64,000 nucleotides of DNA from Streptomyces aurantiogriseus. GTDB lineage: Bacteria > Actinomycetota > Actinomycetes > Streptomycetales > Streptomycetaceae. The notes below the pieces were generated by a model, which was given only the letters and a program-made list of their open reading frames with translations, searched no databases and was not told where the DNA came from. This document shows, piece after piece, positions 9,176 to 17,372 of the stretch (position 1 is its first letter; every line of letters begins with the position of its first letter). A program made the translations under genes and the position numbers. The stretch lies in assembly GCF_014649375.1 (NCBI RefSeq), contig NZ_BMSX01000010.1:62001-126000 (forward strand), written 5' to 3'.

Positions 9176-11228
9176 GGAACTGCAGGACCGCCACGCCCAG
9201 GGGATCGAGGACCAGGGATTCTCCCTGCCGCACCCGTTTGCCGGTGAACAGGTCGGTGCCGGTGGCGTGCGCGGACAGATGGGCGGTGACCGGCGCGTGG
9301 TTGAGGAGGAAGAGCAGGTGCATGCCGTCCGTGGTGACGCGGGTGGCGGTCTCCACGGTGGGCTGGTCGGCGTACGGCCCGAGCAGGCCGTGGCGGGTGA
9401 GGATCCGGCGGACGACCCAGTCGACCCCCGGCTGGTCGAGGGCGGTGGCGACGTACCAGCCCTCGCCCTCGCCGAACCGGTGGCGGGTGACGGCGGGGGT
9501 GCCCGCGTAGAAGTCGGCGCCGTACGTGCCGACCGGCTCGGCGCCGCGCGGCAGCACGATCTCGAAGACGAGGCGTGCTTCCGTCTCGAAGACCGGGCGT
9601 GCGTTCGTCTCCGGGTCTTCCAGGGTGACGGGCTGGGCGAACTCCCGGGGACGGGCGTCCCATTCGTCGACGCGGACGCCCATGAGCGGCGCGAGCGGGC
9701 CGGGGACGTCGGTCGGGAAGGCCCGGTCGTGTTCGTCGACACGCCCGGAGAGGAAGGTCGTCAGGACCGTGCCGCCGCGCGCGGCGACGGCTTCGAGGCG
9801 GGTGGCCAGGTCGCCCTTGACCATGTGCAGGACGGGGGCGAGCACCACGTCGTACGTGGTCAGGTCGGCGGTCTGCGGGATCACGTCCACGTCGGCGCCG
9901 GCCTCGCGGGCGGCCCGGTAGTAGGCGTGCACGGTGTCCTGGTAGCGGACGAGGCGGGAGGGACCGTCGGAGATCTCCAGGGCCCACCAGCTGTCCCAGT
10001 CGAAGAGCAGGGCGGTGCGGGCGGGGGTGCGGGCGCCGAGACTGATGTCACCCAGGAGCTGCAACTCCCGGCCCAGCTCCGCCACTTCACGGAAGACACG
10101 GGTGTCGTCGCGGCCCACGTGGCCGATGACCGCCCCGTGGTACTTCTCGCAGGCGCCGCGCGAGGCACGCATCTGGAAGTACAGGGCGGCGTCGGCGCCG
10201 TGGGCGATGGCCTGCCAGGTGGCCAGGCGCAGTTCGCCGGGGCGCCTGAGCGGGTTGACGTCGCGGCAGGCGGTGGTGGACGGTGTCTGCTCCATCAGCC
10301 AGAAGGGGGCGCCGTCCTTCAGGCCGCGGATCAGGTCGTGGGCCAGGGCAGGCCAGGTGGGCGGGGCGTCGAGGGGCGGGTAGCTGTCCCAGGCCGCGAA
10401 GTCGAGGTGGGGCGCCCAGCGGTGGTAGTCGAGGGGGCGAAACATGCCCATGAAGTTGGTGGTGACGGGTGTTTCCGGGTCGTGGGCGCGGATCACCTCC
10501 TTCTCGGCGAGGAAGCAGCCGAGCAGGGCGTCCGTGGTGAAGCGGAAGTAGTCGAGCGTGGTGCCCTGGAACGCGGTGTGGTCGGGGCCGCGCCAGTGCT
10601 CGGTGAGGGCGCTGGGGGGTTCGATCTCGGCCCAGTCGGTGTAGCGGTGCGACCAGAAGGTGGTGCACCAGGCGTCGTTGAGGGCGTCGAGGGTGCCGTA
10701 CGTGGTCCGCAGCCAGGCCCGGAAGGCCTCGGCGCACAGGTCGCAGTAGCAGGCCCCGCCGTACTCGTTGTTGATGTGCCAGGCGAGCAGCGCGGGGTGG
10801 GTCGCGTAGCGTTCGGCGAGGCGGGCGGCCAGCTCCGTGGCCAGGCGGCGGTAGGCGGGTGAGCTGGGGCAGAAGTTGTGGCGCTGGCCGTAGCGGTGCC
10901 GGCGGCCCTCGAAGTCGGTGCGGTTGACCTCGGGGTACTTCTTCGCGAGCCAGGGCGGGAGGGCGGCGGTGCCGGTGGCGAGGCAGACCTGGCGGCCCTC
11001 GGCTGCGGCTCGGTCCAGGACGCGGTCGAGGACGGTGAAGTCGTAGACCTCCTCGGCGGGTTGGGTGAGTGACCAGGAGAAGACGCCGACGGTGAGGGTG
11101 TCGACGCCGGCCTGGGTGAACAGGCGGTGGTCCTCGTCCCAGATGTCCTCCGGCCACTGTTCGGGGTTGTAGTCACCGCCGTAGGGGATCTTGCCGGTGC
11201 GCGGGAGGTGGCCGTCGTGTCCGGTCAT
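9165..11228 (-). CDS. GH42 beta-galactosidase
   Basis: Intracellular enzyme that removes terminal beta-galactose (or related residues) from imported oligosaccharides. The 687-residue product has the GH42 (beta/alpha)8 domain at the N-terminus with acid/base Glu155 in NNEYG and nucleophile Glu313 in LMEQTP. The CYCDLC cysteine cluster right after NNEYG is the structural zinc site of the family. A trimerisation domain and C-terminal beta domain follow. ATG at 11228 overlaps the DUF624 stop codon (ATGA), so translation is coupled; it is the last gene of the operon starting at 17091. Activity on arabinogalactan or xylan side chains is possible. Confidence 0.95.
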   Translation of the reverse strand: MTGHDGHLPRTGKIPYGGDYNPEQWPEDIWDEDHRLFTQAGVDTLTVGVFSWSLTQPAEEVYDFTVLDRVLDRAAAEGRQVCLATGTAALPPWLAKKYPEVNRTDFEGRRHRYGQRHNFCPSSPAYRRLATELAARLAERYATHPALLAWHINNEYGGACYCDLCAEAFRAWLRTTYGTLDALNDAWCTTFWSHRYTDWAEIEPPSALTEHWRGPDHTAFQGTTLDYFRFTTDALLGCFLAEKEVIRAHDPETPVTTNFMGMFRPLDYHRWAPHLDFAAWDSYPPLDAPPTWPALAHDLIRGLKDGAPFWLMEQTPSTTACRDVNPLRRPGELRLATWQAIAHGADAALYFQMRASRGACEKYHGAVIGHVGRDDTRVFREVAELGRELQLLGDISLGARTPARTALLFDWDSWWALEISDGPSRLVRYQDTVHAYYRAAREAGADVDVIPQTADLTTYDVVLAPVLHMVKGDLATRLEAVAARGGTVLTTFLSGRVDEHDRAFPTDVPGPLAPLMGVRVDEWDARPREFAQPVTLEDPETNARPVFETEARLVFEIVLPRGAEPVGTYGADFYAGTPAVTRHRFGEGEGWYVATALDQPGVDWVVRRILTRHGLLGPYADQPTVETATRVTTDGMHLLFLLNHAPVTAHLSAHATGTDLFTGKRVRQGESLVLDPLGVAVLQFLSG

Positions 11229-11908
11229 GCGGTGAAGTCCTCCTGGGTCTCGGCGATCACCGGGCGGCCTGCGTGCAGCAGGGAGAGCAGCAGCGGGGCG
11301 GCGAGCAGGGCGGGCAGGGCCTCGGTCAGCAGGGCGGTCATGGCGCCGGTCAGGACGAGCAGGGAGGTGGCGGCGAGGGTGGCCCTGCCCTGCCGGAGCA
11401 GGAAGTACGCGGCGAGGCGGGCGGTGTCGCGGGCGCGGAAGGCGAAGAGCGAGGTGAGGAGCAGGGCGTGGGCGCCCCACAGGAGGCAGGCCACGCCGAT
11501 CACCCCGAGCAGCACCGCCCACCAGCCGGGGAGCCCGGTGGCGGAGAAGTGGGTGAGGGTGAAGGCGATCACGGTCAGCCAGGCCAGCAGGGGCGTCCAC
11601 AGCTTCAGCGCGGGAAGGGCGTTGAGGCGCAGGCCCCGCCGGTAGACGCGGGCCGGGTGGAGGTCGGTGAGGTCGCGGCTGCGGTGGTGCAGGGCGTAGA
11701 CCGCGGCGGAGGCGGCCGGGCCGAGGGGCAGCAGGCAGACGGCGGCGAGGGGCAGGTTGGCGGGATCGGGGCCGAGCAGGAGCAGGCCGACGAGGCCGGG
11801 CGCGGCGGTGGCCAGGAGCAGGGCCTCGACGGTGAGGACGGTGTGCAGGAGGGCGGCGGCGCGGGAGAGGGCGCCGGCGCCGAAGTCCGCGGTGCGTACG
11901 GTGCTCAT
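11225..11908 (-). CDS. YesL-type DUF624 membrane protein
   Basis: Predicted integral membrane protein of 227 residues with about five hydrophobic spans (for example AALLHTVLTVEALLLATAAP and the Leu/Ala-rich C-terminal half). It resembles the YesL/DUF624 family, which in Firmicutes and actinobacteria sits beside LplB/YtcP-type sugar importers; its biochemical role is unknown. It is translationally coupled on both sides, ATGA with the minicistron upstream and ATGA with GH42 downstream. The start region (MSTVRT) lies inside a tandem duplication. Confidence 0.82.
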   Translation of the reverse strand: MSTVRTADFGAGALSRAAALLHTVLTVEALLLATAAPGLVGLLLLGPDPANLPLAAVCLLPLGPAASAAVYALHHRSRDLTDLHPARVYRRGLRLNALPALKLWTPLLAWLTVIAFTLTHFSATGLPGWWAVLLGVIGVACLLWGAHALLLTSLFAFRARDTARLAAYFLLRQGRATLAATSLLVLTGAMTALLTEALPALLAAPLLLSLLHAGRPVIAETQEDFTA

Positions 11909-11993
11909 GACGCCGCCCTCCCCTTGCCCGTGCGTACGGTTCTCCCGGCGCCACCCTCCCGTTGCCCGCGTACGGTGCTCATGACGCCTCCCC
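11892..11993. repeat. 38-base tandem duplication, 2.7 copies, at a gene junction
   Basis: Copies run 11892-11929, 11930-11967 and a partial copy 11968-11993. Each opens with GCGTACGGT (preceded by GT in the first two copies); the first and third also share GCTCATGACGCC, which encodes the coupled stop-start (GCGTCATGAGC read on the minus strand). The middle copy has diverged and lost its start codon. The duplication moved one junction apart and created the minicistron at 11905-11982. Confidence 0.85.
11905..11982 (-). CDS. 25-residue minicistron made by junction duplication
   Basis: ATG at 11982 overlaps the GH39 stop codon (ATGA). The short frame begins MSTVRGQREGG, ends GKGRAAS, and its TGA overlaps the DUF624 ATG (ATGA again). 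Both overlaps and the MSTVR start duplicate the real junction. It may be translated only to carry ribosomes from GH39 to DUF624. The peptide is basic and matches no family I know. Its existence as an open frame is certain; translation is inferred. Confidence 0.5.
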   Translation of the reverse strand: MSTVRGQREGGAGRTVRTGKGRAAS

Positions 11994-13490
11994 GCCGAGC
12001 AGCCGGCGTTCGTCCCACCAGGGCGGGGTCTCGTCGGTGAGCGGGGTGAGCTCGACGAGGGTGATCTCGTGGCGGGCCAGGGTGAGGCGCAGGTCGGCGC
12101 GGCCGTCGGCCAGGGGCAGTCGGCGGTGGCTGCGGGCGGGCTCGGCGGCCTCGTGCAGGACGTCCAGCTGACCGGCTCTCGGGGAGCGCGGGCTGCCCAT
12201 GTGCCGCCAGGCGGTGCAGGCGTTGCCGTGCTCCTCGTCGACGGTCGACCGCCGGAGGAAGGCCTCGCCCCGGGCCGCCACCGGAATCGACAGGTGCACG
12301 TCGTGCCGGTCCGGGCCGGGCGTCTCGCCGGTCGGGTCGACAGGCGCCCAGGCCAGGACGGTCACCCGGCCGTCCGAGTGGCGGGTGACGAGGTGGTCGT
12401 GGCCGCGCGCGAGCCGCTCGGGGCCCATCCGGGCCATGAAGGCGTACAGGTGGTACGTCGGTTTGCGCACCTGCCGGTGGGTGAGCAGACCGAAGCCGCC
12501 GTGGAAGAGGGCGGTGGGGACGCCGATCTCCTCGAACATGTCGCTGAAGGTCCAGTAGGAGAAGGAGTCGGCGAGGTCCCCTCCGGCGGCGAGCACCGGG
12601 GCCAGGTAGGCGGCGTGGAAGGCCGTGTCGTGGACGGGGTTGTCGGGGCGGTAGGACGAGTTGAACTCCGTGATGTGGACGGGAAGTTCGGCATGTCGCG
12701 TGCCCTGGAGCTGTCGTCGCGGGGTGCCGAACTGCTCCAGCAGACCACTCGCCGGGCCCAGCGTCTGGTGGACCCCGAAGGGCACGTGCTGGGCCGGTCC
12801 GGAGGTGTAGGCGTGCCGGGAGACGAAGTCGAGGGGGACCTCGCGGTCCTCGGTGAACTCGGCGAACCGGACCAGCCAGTCGTCGGCGCCGGGCGAGATG
12901 GCCGGGCCGCCGACCTGGAGGTCCGCGTCCACCTCCTTCACGGCGTGCGCGGTCACCTCGTACAGCAGGTGGTACGCCTTCTCGTCCGCGCCCTGCCAGA
13001 AGTCGGGGAGGTTCGGCTCGTTCCACACCTCGATCGGCCAGGTGCGGACCTCGTCGAGGCCGTAGCGGTCGACGAGATGGCGCAGCGTGGCCCGGACCAG
13101 GCCGGCCCAGTCCTGGTGCGAGCGGGGCGGGGTGACGTTGCCGCGCCACCAGAACACCGTCTGCTCGCCGGAGGCCAACTCGGCGGGCATGAAGCCGAGT
13201 TCGAGGAAGGGACGGATACCGAGGGCGAGGTAGGAGTCGACGACCTGGTCGACGTAGGTGAAGGAGTGGTGGACGCGGCGGGCGCCCTTGTGGTCGTACG
13301 GGCGGTACACGCCCATGCCGTCGCTGAGCAGGCCGTGGCCGCGGATGTGCCGGAAGCCGATCTCGCGCTGTGTCAGCGACAGGGAGTCGATGTAGTCGCG
13401 GCGCAGGGCGAGTTCGATCCGGCCGGTGCCGACGGAGTACCGCCAGGCGTCGGAGAGCCGGCCGGCCGCCTCTGCGGGGACGCGGATCAC
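11979..13490 (-). CDS. GH39 beta-xylosidase-like glycoside hydrolase
   Basis: Intracellular retaining glycosidase, 503 residues, most likely releasing xylose from imported xylo-oligosaccharides. The acid/base is Glu158 in EVWNEPNLPDFW and the nucleophile Glu275 in HITEFNSSY, at the normal GH39 spacing; a C-terminal beta-sandwich follows. The GTG start at 13490 overlaps the binding-protein stop codon (GTGA), which fixes the start and couples the two. The stop overlaps the ATG of the minicistron. Substrate preference (xylose versus iduronate or other) is inferred from the xylan context. Confidence 0.92.
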   Translation of the reverse strand: MIRVPAEAAGRLSDAWRYSVGTGRIELALRRDYIDSLSLTQREIGFRHIRGHGLLSDGMGVYRPYDHKGARRVHHSFTYVDQVVDSYLALGIRPFLELGFMPAELASGEQTVFWWRGNVTPPRSHQDWAGLVRATLRHLVDRYGLDEVRTWPIEVWNEPNLPDFWQGADEKAYHLLYEVTAHAVKEVDADLQVGGPAISPGADDWLVRFAEFTEDREVPLDFVSRHAYTSGPAQHVPFGVHQTLGPASGLLEQFGTPRRQLQGTRHAELPVHITEFNSSYRPDNPVHDTAFHAAYLAPVLAAGGDLADSFSYWTFSDMFEEIGVPTALFHGGFGLLTHRQVRKPTYHLYAFMARMGPERLARGHDHLVTRHSDGRVTVLAWAPVDPTGETPGPDRHDVHLSIPVAARGEAFLRRSTVDEEHGNACTAWRHMGSPRSPRAGQLDVLHEAAEPARSHRRLPLADGRADLRLTLARHEITLVELTPLTDETPPWWDERRLLGGEAS

Positions 13491-15157
13491 CCGTTCTCCT
13501 TCTTGTAGCGCTCGTACGCCTTGTTGTGCAGGCCGACGAGCTGGTCCATGTTCTTCGCCTTCAGCTCGGAGACGTACGCGTCCCACTCGGACAGCGGGCG
13601 CTTGCCGAGGACGAACTTCAGCGTGTTCTGGGTGACGTGGTCCCGCAGCGGGGTCTCCCACAGGGTGGCCTGCTCCTGCTCCACGGACTGCAGGGGGTGC
13701 GCGGGGCCGATGGGCAGTTCCTGCCGCTGCGCCATGACGTCCTGGAACTTCTTCTCGTCCGGGCTGAAGGAGGAGGAGACCAGCGCCCAGCTGCCGCCGT
13801 AGGTGAAGACGCCGTTGAAGAAGCCGTAGTCCTTCTGCAGGTCCTTCGGGGCGTCCGGGGCGGAGCCCATGAGGCTGATGCCGTCCTTCAGCTTGTACCG
13901 GCCGTCGGCGTAGGTGTACGTGACGCCTTCCACACCCCACTTGGCGAACCGCTGACCCTCGTCCGAGTACCACAGCCAGTCCACGAACTGCATCATCGCG
14001 ACGAAGCTGTCGCTCTTGAGCGCCTTGCTGGAGACCATGACACCGTTCTCCAGCCGGGCGCCGCCCAGGACCACCGGGCCGGCGGGGCCGAGCGGCACCG
14101 GGATCATCTCGATCCGCGCGCCCTTGACCTGCTTCTCCAGGTTGTAGCGGTAGTTCTGCACCAGCTCCTGGGGGTTGGCGCTGATCACGAAGGCCTTCTC
14201 GGCCAGCAGCTTCTTCACCGCGTCGTCGTCGGTCTGGGTGAAGCTCTCGGGGTCCATCAGCTTCTCGTCGACCAGTTTTCTCAGGTACTCGAGCATCTGG
14301 CGGAAGCCGTCCGTCGCACCGGTGAAGACGAACTCCCGCGCCTTGTCGTCCCAGCTGATGTTGTCGTACGTCCAGCCCGCCCGGACCCCGAACGCCTGGC
14401 CGAGGTAGCTGAACAAGGCGGCCGCGGGGTAGGGGGTGTTGGTGCTCCAGCGGTCGGTGAAGGGGTAGCGGTCGGGGTACTCGGCCTTGATCGCCTTGAG
14501 GACGGTGTACACCTCGTCCCAGGTGGTGGGCAGGCTCAGGCCGAGCCGGTCGAGGACGTCCGTGCGGAAGGACAGCGAGTAGCCGGACTTGACCTTCTCG
14601 TGCAGGCCGGGGAGCAGGTAGTACTTGCCGTCGGACTGCCGGATGGAGTCGAGCTCGGGCTCCAGCTTCCACTTGCGCACCTTGTCCTGGAAGTTGGGCA
14701 TCAGGTGCACGTAGTCGCTGACCGGGAGGACCGCGCCGGACGACACGAACGCGACTTCCGCGGGGTGGTACGTCTTCGGGATCAGGAACGGGGCGTCGCC
14801 CGCGCCGATGAGCAGGCTGCGCTTCTTCTCGTAGTCGCTCAGGGGGACGCCGACCGGCTTCAGGGTGATGCCGGTGCGCTGGGTGAGTTCCTTCCAGAAG
14901 AGCCAGCTGTCCTTCGGGGGGTAGACCGGGTTGTTGTTGTGCAGGACCGAGAAGGACAGCGGTTTGGCCGCCTTGAACTGCTGGCCGGCCCGGTACTCCT
15001 TCATCGCGCCGTTCTGCTTCTTCGACAGGTCCTTGCTGTCCCCGCCGTCGTCGCCGCTGCCGCAGCCGGTGAGGGTGGCGAGGCCGATGAAGCCGGCGGC
15101 GGAGAGGATCTGACGTCGTGACAACTGCCCTGCGTTCTTGTGTCCTGCGTTCTTCAC
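13487..15157 (-). CDS. Oligosaccharide-binding lipoprotein of ABC importer (LipO type)
   Basis: Extracellular family 1 solute-binding protein, 556 residues. The N-terminus reads KNAGHKNAGQLSRRQILSA, with a twin-arginine pair and a lipobox at LTGCGSG (Cys32), so it is exported and lipid-anchored. The large size and the two LplB/YtcP partners place it in the oligosaccharide group that handles xylan or pectin fragments. GTG at 15157 follows AGGGAG. The KNAG stretch is duplicated at DNA level. It lies 42 bases after the second permease gene and is coupled to GH39 by GTGA. The ligand is inferred from the enzymes in the operon. Confidence 0.92.
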   Translation of the reverse strand: MKNAGHKNAGQLSRRQILSAAGFIGLATLTGCGSGDDGGDSKDLSKKQNGAMKEYRAGQQFKAAKPLSFSVLHNNNPVYPPKDSWLFWKELTQRTGITLKPVGVPLSDYEKKRSLLIGAGDAPFLIPKTYHPAEVAFVSSGAVLPVSDYVHLMPNFQDKVRKWKLEPELDSIRQSDGKYYLLPGLHEKVKSGYSLSFRTDVLDRLGLSLPTTWDEVYTVLKAIKAEYPDRYPFTDRWSTNTPYPAAALFSYLGQAFGVRAGWTYDNISWDDKAREFVFTGATDGFRQMLEYLRKLVDEKLMDPESFTQTDDDAVKKLLAEKAFVISANPQELVQNYRYNLEKQVKGARIEMIPVPLGPAGPVVLGGARLENGVMVSSKALKSDSFVAMMQFVDWLWYSDEGQRFAKWGVEGVTYTYADGRYKLKDGISLMGSAPDAPKDLQKDYGFFNGVFTYGGSWALVSSSFSPDEKKFQDVMAQRQELPIGPAHPLQSVEQEQATLWETPLRDHVTQNTLKFVLGKRPLSEWDAYVSELKAKNMDQLVGLHNKAYERYKKENG

Positions 15158-15199
15158 GGAGACTCCCTTGTTCCGTAAGCGAGCGACTTGACGGGGTTG

Positions 15200-16105
15200 T
15201 CAGCCCTTGACCGCGCCGAGCATCACGCCCGAGACGAAGTAGCGCTGGACGAACGGGTACACGCACAGGATCGGCAGCGAGGTGAGCACGATCGTGACCG
15301 CCTGGATGTTCGCCGCGACCTGGCTGCCCTGCTCGGTGGTGGCGCCCGCGTCGGTGGCGCCGGTGGCGCCCGCGATGAGGTTGCGCAGATAGACGGTGAC
15401 CGGCATCAGATCGGCCCGGTCCATGTAGAGGAACGCCTGGAACCAGGAGTTCCAGAAGGACACCGAGTAGAAGAGCACCATCGTCGCGACGACCGCCTTG
15501 GACAGCGGCAGCACGATCCTGAGCAGGATGCCGTACGTGCTCAGTCCGTCGATCTCGGCGGCTTCCTCCAGCTCGGTCGGCAGGCTCTCGAAGAAGGCCT
15601 TCATCACCAGCAGGTTGAAGACGCTGATCGCGTTCGGCAGGGCGATCGCCCAGACGGAGTTCTTCAGGCCGAGGCTGGTGATCAGCACGTAGTGCGGGAT
15701 CAGGCCGCCGGAGAAGAACATGGTGAACACGGCGATCCCGACGAGCACGTTGCGGCCCTTGAGGTGCTTCTTCGACAGGACGTACGCGTAACAGGTCGTC
15801 AGGACCATGGCCACGGCGGTCGACACGACGGTGTAGAGCACGGTGTTGCCGTAGCCGCGCCAGAAGGTGTCGTCCGTGAACACGATCCGGTACGTCGTGA
15901 GGTTGAACCCCTTGGGCCACAGCGTCACTTCACCGGCGCGGATCTGCCGTTCGCCGCTGAAGGAGCGGGCGATGATGTTGACGAAGGGGTAGAGGGTCAC
16001 GACGACCACGCCGGTGAGGATCACGCCGTTGATCCCCTGGAAGACGCGGTAGCCGCGGGTCGGCTGGTTGACGGAGGTCCGCGGGCGCGTGTTCAGGATG
16101 CTCAC
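15200..16105 (-). CDS. Carbohydrate ABC transporter permease (YtcP/MalG type)
   Basis: Second membrane subunit of the importer, about 301 residues with six predicted spans. The ATPase-docking loop is seen as EEAAEIDGLSTYGILLRIVL. The product continues IQAVTIVLTSLPILCVYPFVQ and ends GVMLGAVKG, as is usual for the YtcP group. Two in-frame GTG codons exist at 16108 and 16105; 16105 is chosen because it overlaps the preceding TGA as GTGA. No ATPase lies in the operon; a shared MsiK-type ATPase is expected. Confidence 0.92.
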   Translation of the reverse strand: MSILNTRPRTSVNQPTRGYRVFQGINGVILTGVVVVTLYPFVNIIARSFSGERQIRAGEVTLWPKGFNLTTYRIVFTDDTFWRGYGNTVLYTVVSTAVAMVLTTCYAYVLSKKHLKGRNVLVGIAVFTMFFSGGLIPHYVLITSLGLKNSVWAIALPNAISVFNLLVMKAFFESLPTELEEAAEIDGLSTYGILLRIVLPLSKAVVATMVLFYSVSFWNSWFQAFLYMDRADLMPVTVYLRNLIAGATGATDAGATTEQGSQVAANIQAVTIVLTSLPILCVYPFVQRYFVSGVMLGAVKG

Positions 16106-17091
16106 CACAGGCTCGTCCCCACCGTGCGGCGCGACAGCTGGTTCGCGGAGGTGATCAGCACCAGGCCGATGACCGCCTCGAACAGCCCGATCGCGGCGGC
16201 GTAGCTGAAGCTGTTGGACTCGACGCCGGCCCGGTAGAGGTACGTGGAGACCACGTCGGCCGTCGGATACGTCAGCGGGTTGTACAGCAGCAGGATCTTC
16301 TCGAAGCCGACCGCCAGGAACGTGCCGATGTTGAGGATCAGCAGCGTGATCATGGTGGGGCGGATGCCGGGCAGGGTGACGTGCCAGATCTGCTTCCAGC
16401 GGTTGGCGCCGTCGATACGGGCGGCCTCGTAGAGGTCCTCGTCGATCGTGGTGAGTGCGGCGAGGTAGAGGATCGTGCCCCAGCCGGCGGTCTGCCAGAT
16501 CTCCGAGCCGACGTAGATCGTGCGGAACCACTCGGGTTCCTGGATGAAGCGGACCGGGTCGTGGCCGAACCAGCCCAGCACATGGTTGACCGGCCCGTCC
16601 GTGGCGAGCATCTGCAGGGTGATGCCCGCGACGATCACGATCGACAGGAAGTGCGGAAGGTACGACACCGACTGCACGAACCGCTTGAGCGCGGTGCGGC
16701 GCACCTCGTTGAGCAGCAGCGCCAGCACGATCGGGACCGGGAAGCAGAAGACGAGCGTCAGCGCACCGAGCCACAGGGTGTTGCGGAAGACCTGCCAGAA
16801 GGTGGGGTCGGACAGGAACATCTCCACATACCGCAGCCCCACCCACTGCTCGCCCAGGATCGAACCTCCGGGCTCGAAGCGGCGGAAGGCGATCACATTG
16901 CCGATCATCGGCAGGTAGCGGAAGACCAGGAAGAACAGCAGCGGCAGCACGGCCAGCGAGTACAGCTGCCAGTCGCGGCGCAGCGCCCTGCGCCAGCCGC
17001 GCCGCGCGGGCGGGCGTACCGGGCCGTGCCGGGTCTTCGGCGGCGGTTCCTGGGTGCCGGGTGGTGGGGCCGACGTGGTGGAGGTGCTCAT
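16102..17091 (-). CDS. Carbohydrate ABC transporter permease (LplB/MalF type)
   Basis: First gene of the hemicellulose-type operon, 329 residues. ATG at 17091 follows GGGAGG. A Pro/Thr-rich cytoplasmic start (residues 1-30) is followed by six predicted spans and the coupling loop YEAARIDGANRWKQIWHVTL. The DPTFWQVFRNTLWLG stretch is typical of LplB. The promoter region upstream is shared with the divergent esterase gene and carries several palindromes. Coupled to the next permease by GTGA. Confidence 0.93.
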   Translation of the reverse strand: MSTSTTSAPPPGTQEPPPKTRHGPVRPPARRGWRRALRRDWQLYSLAVLPLLFFLVFRYLPMIGNVIAFRRFEPGGSILGEQWVGLRYVEMFLSDPTFWQVFRNTLWLGALTLVFCFPVPIVLALLLNEVRRTALKRFVQSVSYLPHFLSIVIVAGITLQMLATDGPVNHVLGWFGHDPVRFIQEPEWFRTIYVGSEIWQTAGWGTILYLAALTTIDEDLYEAARIDGANRWKQIWHVTLPGIRPTMITLLILNIGTFLAVGFEKILLLYNPLTYPTADVVSTYLYRAGVESNSFSYAAAIGLFEAVIGLVLITSANQLSRRTVGTSLW

Positions 17092-17155
17092 GCTCGGGCC
17101 TCCCGGGGCGTCCTGTGAAACGCTCGATCTCGAGACGCCCCAGCCTGGCGCGCCT

Positions 17156-17166
17156 CGAAAGTTTCG
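17156..17166. promoter_or_regulatory. Xylanase-type palindrome CGAAAGTTTCG
   Basis: Two 5-base arms (CGAAA/TTTCG) around one G. From memory, CGAA...TTCG palindromes of this kind occur upstream of xylanase and xylosidase genes in Streptomyces and bind a repressor such as BxlR. It lies 65-75 bases upstream of the first permease gene. Confidence 0.5.
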
Positions 17167-17205
17167 TGCCCTTACCGGTAACTCTGCGGCAACGTAAGGG
17201 CACAC

Positions 17206-17218
17206 GGAAAGCGCTGTC
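17206..17218. promoter_or_regulatory. LacI-type operator candidate GGAAAGCGCTGTC
   Basis: Central GC with arms GGAAA/(G)TC: an imperfect palindrome of the form seen for LacI-family and carbon-catabolite operators. It is placed between the two divergent genes. One arm has a mismatch, so support is modest. Confidence 0.38.
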
Positions 17219-17372
17219 AATGGGTGGTGCACGGCGGACTGCTGGGGCACGACAGGGCGTTGGATTCCTCGACGAGCGGGGTAGAACCGGTGGGTCGAGT
17301 GCTACCGTCCTCCGCAAATTTCTGGAGCACATACGCAACGATCGATCGCCCCCGACCTGCGAGGTGCCGCCC

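Larger units (their letters stand above)
17092..17372. promoter_or_regulatory. Divergent control region of the xylan-type operon and the esterase gene
   Basis: Within 281 bases are an 11-base near-palindrome CGAAAGTTTCG (17156-17166), a 9-base inverted repeat TGCCCTTAC/GTAAGGGCA (17167-17175 and 17194-17202), a nested TTACCGGTAA palindrome (17172-17181) and a LacI-like GGAAAGCGCTGTC (17206-17218). The four elements lie within 63 bases and 65-130 bases upstream of the permease start. This density suggests control by more than one regulator. Confidence 0.6.

Noticed and set aside
11892..11993. 38-base repeats considered as an attachment site or CRISPR
   Set aside because: They are tandem without spacers, span coding junctions, and no integrase or cas gene is near.
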